41,254 bases of DNA, from contig JBJFGR010000103.1 in the NCBI GenBank assembly GCA_051892875.1, positions 1 to 41,254 of the forward strand. Reading direction: 5' to 3'. Both the position numbers and the translations under genes were made by a program. The notes beneath the pieces are model-generated. The model saw only the letters and a program-made list of their open reading frames with translations. It was not told the origin of the DNA and did not search any database. Below, in pieces: positions 41,063 through 41,254 of this stretch. The stretch's first letter is position 1. Every line of letters begins with the position of its first letter. This stretch comes from JBJFGR01 sp051892875 (GTDB lineage Bacteria; Pseudomonadota; Gammaproteobacteria; Enterobacterales; Succinivibrionaceae).

Positions 41063-41254
41063 TTACACTTTAACAGATTCTAAATTAAGCCATTTATTTA
41101 CTTTTTCAATGCTTTCATTTGCAATCTTTGCAATTTGCTCAGGTGTCATATTGTTTTGCTTGTAAAGATTAATGGACATATCTCTTTTACCCTTATCTTT
41201 ACCTTCAGCTATACCTTCAGCTCTACCTTCAGCTCTACCTTCAGCTCGGCTCTT
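41063..41254 (-). CDS. C-terminal end of an Rpn-family nuclease/putative transposase
   Basis: The gene runs off the right edge of the window; only its last 63 codons are seen. They read KSRAEGRAEGRAEGIAEGKD, KGKRDMSINLYKQNNMTPEQ, IAKIANESIEKVNKWLNL. The repeated AEGR/AEGK tail followed by a helical NMTPEQIAKIANES segment is typical of the C-terminus of Rpn (YhgA-like, PD-(D/E)XK) recombination-promoting nucleases. The nuclease domain is outside the window. At DNA level 41206-41253 contains 12-bp tandem repeats of GCTGAAGGTAGA on the minus strand. Confidence 0.7.
   Translation of the reverse strand, partial: KSRAEGRAEGRAEGIAEGKDKGKRDMSINLYKQNNMTPEQIAKIANESIEKVNKWLNLESVKV

Overview
The window is a strongly AT-rich piece of a bacterial chromosome. 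A polar-type flagellar export operon preceded by a sigma-54-like promoter, the nucleosidase PpnN, the adjacent pair prmB-aroC, YdjM, SixA and a Ser-GGA tRNA close to the E. coli one all point to a flagellated gammaproteobacterium. A low-GC relative of the Aeromonadales/Succinivibrionaceae is a guess from gene content only.

Layout. (1) 1-280: truncated right end of an IS3-family element. (2) 571-7025: fliK-L-M-N-O-P-Q-R, the hook-length, motor-switch and export-gate genes, read rightward. (3) 7043-9794: a metal-resistance unit, a CadC-like ArsR repressor and a Zn/Cd/Pb P-type ATPase behind two matching operators. (4) 9865-11112, minus strand: a decayed membrane-protein gene, a lipoprotein and a small unknown protein. 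(5) 11362-14308, minus strand: ppnN next to a GGDEF protein with a broken signature. (6) 14494-21319, minus strand: a complete moxR-DUF58-DUF4381-batA-batB/C-batD operon whose leader contains a terminator. (7) 21850-24898: an O-antigen-ligase-like protein, MetY and SixA. (8) 25179-31196: the CRISPR island. (9) 31630-35964: a small unknown gene, a strongly self-complementary intergenic element, then prmB-aroC-orf-ydjM. (10) 36012-41254: tRNA-Ser, an aldo/keto reductase, a HTH/cupin pseudogene, a Sel1 protein, feoAB, and the 3' end of an Rpn-type nuclease/transposase.

The CRISPR island is the most unusual part. A regular array of 12 repeats (36 bp) and 11 spacers (36-44 bp) is preceded on its left by two more repeat copies. 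These are separated by 723 bp and 517 bp instead of about 40 bp. The two oversized intervals carry minus-strand phage-like genes: a DUF3310-type protein, a GroES-like C-terminus, and two small unknowns. The DUF3310 and GroES-like frames are cut where a repeat begins. On the right, the last repeat runs directly into an open frame for a CorA-like membrane protein that has lost its N-terminus. Converging on it is an 869-residue protein made of two fused copies of a CARF (Csx1/TM1812-like) unit. The first copy has a degenerate DxTHG motif, and no HEPN catalytic motif is visible. These are parts of type III CRISPR second-messenger signalling, but no cas10, csm/cmr, cas6 or cas1/2 gene lies in the window. 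If functional, the array and CARF protein must be served in trans.

All domain calls come from reading motifs by eye. No database search was run.
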